From positions 23,449 through 87,448 of the forward strand of contig JABVXU010000222.1 in assembly GCA_013365365.1 (NCBI GenBank): a stretch of 64,000 nt of DNA, given 5' to 3'. This document shows, one piece after another, positions 58,794 through 64,000 of the stretch. Below the pieces are notes generated by a model. It was not told where the DNA came from. It saw only the letters and a list, made by a program, of their open reading frames with translations, and made no database searches. Positions within the stretch are counted from its first letter, which is position 1; each line of letters begins with the position of its first letter. The DNA comes from Cruorifilaria tuberocauda. Lineage: Eukaryota; Nematoda; Chromadorea; Rhabditida; Onchocercidae. A program made the translations under genes and the position numbers.

Positions 58794-61700
58794 TACAGTT
58801 CATCATAAAAGAAATCACAAAACTAACATTTCTGTATCACTTTACATCATTTACTTCAGAAAAGGATTTTGAGTCTATTTAATATAACGAGTACATATAA
58901 ATTACATCCATTCATACAAAAATCCTGAATTAATCAAATCAGAATGAAATAATGGCGGTTCTTTTATTGATTGCTTATCAAGTAACTGATTTCTGCCTCA
59001 TAAATTTTGCATCTAATTAATCCATAGTAATGCTCACATTTCTACATGAGATCCACAGTGAAACTTTTGGAATTTTGCATTCCGATACAAACCCACCAAA
59101 ACCAAACAAAATTCAATTTGATGAAGTTGCAGGAAAGAAAGGCAACAAAAAACAGGAAAACGAAAACAAAAACTCTTATTAAACAACGAAAAAATCGACT
59201 TATGTCATACATGCAATTAATATTCATTACTTCATTCAGTAGAATTTAATGATTGCAAGGCATCAAAACCATTTCCTGCAACTTCATCAAATTGAATTTT
59301 TATTCGATAGAATAAAAATAAAAACCACTGATGTAGCTGAATGAAATGGGAACTGCTATTTTAAAATTTAGCTCCGGTGATAGTTTTTTACCATCTTTCT
59401 AGAAAGATGAAGTATTATTTATAAACAAAATTGGAATTTTTATGTAACTTTTTAAGTATGTTATGCAAATGTTAAAAGTTGTTTATGGAGTCATTTGACC
59501 GGTATTCATTTTCATGTTTGAATGTTTAAGACTTTATTATCCAAGGAAGTAACTGATACTGCGATGAAAAGAAATTATACTACGAACAAATCGATAATAA
59601 AATTATTAAGATAATAAAGGTAATAAAACATCCGAATAGATCAAACAATAAGGAAGAATTTGTCTGAAGACTGATCATTAGGTTTGCTTAACTGTAATAC
59701 CTATACTTACATGAATATGCCAAATAATGATGGCTGAATTACTGGGAAGCCAAGCAATTATTCTATTTTACATCTACCCATGATTGCATGGGCAAATCAA
59801 GTGATAGTGTTTGGGTTAACCTAAATCGATTCAGCCAATTTAACTCAAAGTTTCAGTTGCATTATTAAAATCGCTGTCCTTTATTAAACCTTAAAAGCTG
59901 GAAAGGCCTATCATATAAAATTAACAAATATCAGGTAATTTAGGATTGAAAGAATATATTTAAACAATCCAAAAACCTGAGGCCTACTACTTCAAATTTT
60001 TTGTTCGTCTTTCAAGCTGTTCTCCGCACTTAAATGTTATAACTGCACTTGTTTAAAGGAAGTTGAAGGTAGCAAAGCAATCATCACCATCAAGGCGGGA
60101 AAAAAATCGTTGTCAAGAAAGCTTTCAACTCACGTCCGGAATCATTATGATGCAAGCCACCAACATTGGGTCATTAAATCATTATAAAAGCTAATGAGAA
60201 AAGTACACATCTTTTCTCTTAGAATACTTCAAAAAAAAAAATGGAAATTAAAATTTAGTGCATTTCGTCAACTTCTGATTAACTCGAGGCTTGTTTTGAG
60301 TCACTTCAAGATTTTTTAAATGAAATTAGAGCAAAATTGAATCTGTGAAAAGGTTTGCAAAGGCATGAAAATTATGTCACTATGCCTAATAGAGAAAGCA
60401 TTTACCGAAATCCACCTTCCTTTTCAACTTTAAACATATAAACTTGAAGAATGGAAAGGTTAAAGTACTTCATATTGCATCTCCTGATTATCGTTTACGT
60501 TGCTTTACAATCACTGTGATTAGAATACGAAACCAATATTGGCGCTTTTAGTGTACGAGTAAATATCCTTAGTAAATCATTCATTTCTGTTGTGTCTTGA
60601 GTATTTTCATATTAAAAATATAAAAGTAGGTACAGGTCATATAATTATCCCTTCTTTTAATAAACGAGCAAAAGGATGGAAATTTCACATTGAGGTTGCC
60701 CGGAGTTTGAAATCCATATCCAAAATTATTACTTGTCTCGAACGTAAGAGAAATCATACCTGGATGTTCTGCCTAGTATTCTACAATACTAGAGAAAAAT
60801 GAAAGAAGAATCGATATATTAATCAATATGTGTAATGGATTGGGAAAATTGTGGCTTCTTAATAAAGAAAAAGGTAAAGCTCACTTGCTTCTATTAAAAA
60901 GAAATAATTGGAAACATATAAGGTTTCGTATAAGCAAAAACAATATCTTTTAGATGATATGAACTCAATTTTTGGGCTATTTGAAATACTTCATTCTGGT
61001 GACAATTAAATCAGTCTCTTACATCCAATTAAATCTTAAAAAGTAAAAATGAAAGCACAAATTATACTATAAATATGTCCAAAACTAAAGATTTAAAGCA
61101 AAAAAAATAGTTTATGCATAAACTTTGCAAATTGACTTTTTCTAACTAAAAAGATTTAAATTTTAATGCATTTAACTGGAGATAAAATTTCTCTGAAATA
61201 GAATCAAAATATTAAGTTCGCACTAAATCTTGCAACCCCTGCGTTAAATTTGATTTAAAATGTTTCCGACATTCAGTATTGACAAGTGAAAAGTGAACAG
61301 ATGAATACAAATTAACCAGCAATTTCAGAGAGAAATTTCAAAAAGAAAAGACAAATTAAATATATTTCTTCCCAGTCTTGAGTTCTTTCATTTTTGCATC
61401 ACATGAAAACTTTTAAAAATGGAATGCCTTCATGATTTTAAGGAAAAAACTTTGATTTCAAAAATTTCCCAAAAATTTTTTCAGTATCAAAAACTTTTTT
61501 TGAGATATTGAGAATAAAATACAAGCTGAAAAGAACGAGCACTAAAAATCAATGGGTGAGGAGTAGAAATAATTTGAAGCTTGTGGAACAGTGCAAGGAT
61601 TTTTCATGGATGCAGCAAGGCTTCAGTATCCAAATGATTCATTTTTTGATTGACTAAAATTTCTCTTAAGAAAAAGAAAATTGACTGCTTCATTTTAAAG

Positions 61701-63126
61701 CTAAAGTCAGTCAATCGTAGCAGATAACTCAAGCGAGTTTCAATTTTTATCGGAACAGTTCCCTTCTTTATTCCACTTGTCGTTCGGATGTAGCAACTTC
61801 CAAACACCTTGAAATGTATCGATTTCCATTGAAAGCTAGCTGACATCATTTATTAGAAGCTTATCATTAACAGATAGAATATCAAAGAGGCCTTCTTTAT
61901 TAGCTCAAATTTCGTAAAATAAGGTTGAAACACGGATATTATGTTTTTTGATGACATCACTGTTGCTTCCGTCTTCAGAGAGTTTAGCGTAAAAGATTTA
62001 ACTAATCTGGAAGAACAAAATAGAAATGATAAAAGTTAGAGAAATAGAAAAATAACGGGTAAAGGCAAAGTGTTCTCTTAAAATAGATGTACAAATTCCG
62101 AAAGATGAAAATGCTTGTGATCTCCAGAGAAATCTGAATAATATGAAATTAAAATTATGTTGCATTTTGCCATCCATTTCAAAAACGAAAAAATCATTCA
62201 TCAGTGTATAGAGAAATTTTTCTTCTATACTAGCAAGATTGAAAAAATTTTCCCATCATTCCCGTAAGTGAAAAAATTCAGTTTTCGATTTACAATAGAT
62301 TTCTTGAAACTAAATTCACTTCATAATGATGGAACAAACCTGAAACTTACTTTTTTCCTGCAAAATCAAGCATAAGTCATTCTGAAAAGTGATATCAATT
62401 TAACGTTCGTTCAACCTTCCTGTAAAAAAAAACGCATCTGAGTTTAAAAATCTGAATAAATCTCGTTTATTAATTCGAATAGTTTTAAAACTTGCAAAAC
62501 GTCTTGGTACGAAAATATGAAGCTCGAAATCTATTTCATTTTAGATTTTTTAGCATAGTCAATACGTATTCAGCATCCAATCCAGCTATTAGTTAAATTG
62601 TTCTTTAGAACTCCAATATTAATATTTCTCGAATATTTTATTGAGCTCTTTTTGTCATTTTGCCCCATATATTGGGAGAATTACAGATACATTACTTTGA
62701 TCTTACCTGGTAAGGATGCATAACTTTTTGATACATAGAACTGAACTTTTTTATATGCTTAATTTAGCGAATATTCCATTATTTGTACTTTGATGTTTTA
62801 TAACCACTTTAATTGTTATTAGCAAATATTTCTGATTGTAGCCAGTTAATAATTTTCAGATTTCATTTAAAATTTCTCCAAATCTGATTCATTTTTCATT
62901 CATCAAACTCCAGTTATCGAAGTAAGAATTAAGCACAAAATTAATTTTTCACCGGTTGTTAATGCCTGGAAAAACAAGGATGAATAATTTTTAACTTAGT
63001 GTTCCAAAATACATTAAAAATTAATTCAGAAATGTTGTAAATTAACCAAATATACTTGGAAATTAGCCATTAATTTTAGTTATGTGCTTTTGATAACCTG
63101 TTAGATTAAAAATAAAAAACTTAAAA
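58794..63126. other. Gene-poor AT-rich region
   Basis: No supported gene. A plus-strand segment at about 60055-60190 (EVEGSKAIITIKAGKKSL...) and minus-strand frames at 61604-61849 and 61998-62201 were read and left out for lack of splice or homology support. A perfect 18-bp palindrome (CATCTTTCTAGAAAGATG) lies at 59392-59409. Confidence 0.4.
59392..59409. repeat. Perfect 18-bp palindrome
   Basis: CATCTTTCTAGAAAGATG reads the same on both strands without a spacer. Its centre TTCTAGAA is a heat-shock-element-like tail-to-tail arrangement (TTC..GAA), a known binding pattern for HSF, but no gene start lies near and chance is likely. Confidence 0.7.
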
Positions 63127-63796
63127 ATGGCAGCAAACTTGATTTTTTGCTCCTTGACAAAAACTGATAATGATAAGCAACTACGGAATTTAATCGCCCT
63201 ACTCATTCGCATACCTGAAATTATTTTAACAGTTTTTTGTGGGAAGTAAGATTATTTCGTTTATTATTATATTTGCAATCAGATTTAACTCTTACAAATT
63301 GTAATACAGGAAAATTGTTTACAACAAGGGATGCTTTCGCTCTATCTGATTCGCGGGACCGACCAATAATCAAAGATAACGAAAAAGTTTTATTTTGTGT
63401 ATAAGAACAAAACGATTTCTCTCACGCATTTTCGTAAATTTTTTACTATATGTTGTATTTTTTGAACAAAAATTTGTAAAGCTTCAACGTTTCATTTTCA
63501 AAGCTTATGAATAATGACTGACTCTCATTCAACTTTCTATGCGATAGATAAAATAATCCTAATTTCTTTTCATTATTCTCTTTCCATTCTTACTTCGTGC
63601 AAATCCTATTATTGAACTTTTGAAATAGTTTAGCTTGACAAAAATTTTTAACCACTTCTGCAGTTTCAGTTTGAGAAATTTCTAAGTGTCTCATTAAATT
63701 TCAGCAAATATACTTGAGTGAATTGAGTGTCTTAAAAGAAATAATGCATGTACCAACTGGCTTTGATAAGACATACAAAACACAATTGCAATCGAA
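63127..63796 (+). CDS. 5' part of an unrecognised gene running off the window
   Basis: Three exon candidates join in phase. 63127-63245 opens MAANLIFCSLTKTDNDKQLR, then NLIALLIRIPEIILTVFCG, with donor AA|GTAAG. 63329-63386 reads DAFALSDSRDRPIIKDNEK. 63705-63796 reads QIYLSELSVLKEIMHVPT, then GFDKTYKTQLQS, between acceptor AATTTCAG and donor AA|GTAAGC. The second exon uses an AACAAG acceptor; the better-looking ATACAG at 63309 gives another phase and an early stop. The product so far is about 89 residues, helical in appearance with no signal peptide. Not recognised. Further exons should lie beyond 64000. Confidence 0.42.
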
Positions 63797-64000
63797 GTAA
63801 GCGTTCATACTTCCTCTTCAAAGGTCAACACAATACAGCTTTGTGCTATACGAAATAGACTCACTCAAAGTTGGGAAAAATAAAGAAAAAGTAAACTCGA
63901 CAATACCCATCGGATGTTGGAAAAACCGAAACCACATAAAAGGAAATGCTAAATCCTAGGTGATGAAATTATATATTGGGAGGTCTTTGTGTGGATATGC

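Noticed and set aside
61604..61849. 81-codon minus-strand frame
   Set aside because: Other frames are also open across it, there are no splice sites, and composition is not distinctive.

Overview
The window is AT-rich nuclear DNA from a nematode, most likely a filarial/spirurid type. The evidence is: many small exons with GT-AG introns, long AT-rich introns and intergenic DNA, TTTCAG/TTGCAG acceptors lying a few bases before start codons (as expected for spliced-leader trans-splicing), and a set of conserved animal genes that includes a three-LIM UNC-115/abLIM protein. No bacterial operon, rRNA, tRNA or CRISPR array was seen. Gene models were built by hand from reading frames, splice dinucleotides and phase agreement. 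Where exact exon ends are quoted, the phases add up.

Left part (0.7-11.5 kb). Three genes lie on the minus strand: a GPATCH2-like protein (764-1575), a diacylglycerol kinase of the epsilon type (2619-6000), and a 79-residue orphan immediately upstream of it (6191-6567). Two lie on the plus strand: a 91-residue single-pass membrane orphan (7550-8241) and the TFIID subunit TAF4 (8535-11463). The next 3.9 kb is mostly empty, apart from a near-perfect 27-bp inverted repeat (15152-15219) just before a possible small secreted orphan (15356-15694 or 15843).

Middle part (16.8-45.7 kb). The GPI inositol-deacylase PGAP1 (16852-21750, +) is followed by a puzzling block with two similar small exons (22348-23043, +). 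Next come the RNA-binding CCCH zinc-finger protein Unkempt (23371-27184, -) and the KDEL receptor (30070-32318, +). Two relics follow: a frameshifted membrane-protein relic (32994-33442) and a helix-turn-helix transposase-like relic (34982-35660). UNC-115/abLIM (35888-41497, -, 5' end not found) is divergent from a pair of plus-strand enzymes, low-molecular-weight protein tyrosine phosphatase (42925-44280) and PTRHD1-type peptidyl-tRNA hydrolase (45114-45718).

Right part (46-64 kb). There is an unrecognised membrane-protein candidate (46020-46859, +). A complete 159-residue signal-peptide plus activin-receptor/three-finger-domain plus membrane-anchor protein follows (49376-51164, -). About 12 kb of gene-poor DNA holds only weak exon candidates (54.4 and 58.7 kb). 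The start of an unrecognised gene (63127-63796, +) runs off the right edge.

Functionally this is a housekeeping neighbourhood: lipid second-messenger signalling, transcription initiation, GPI-anchor remodelling, ER retrieval, translational control and actin/axon guidance. The least explained material is the set of small orphan genes. No coherent new multi-gene system could be shown; the best leads are the 22.3-23.0 kb duplicated module, the 46 kb membrane candidate and the 63 kb partial gene.
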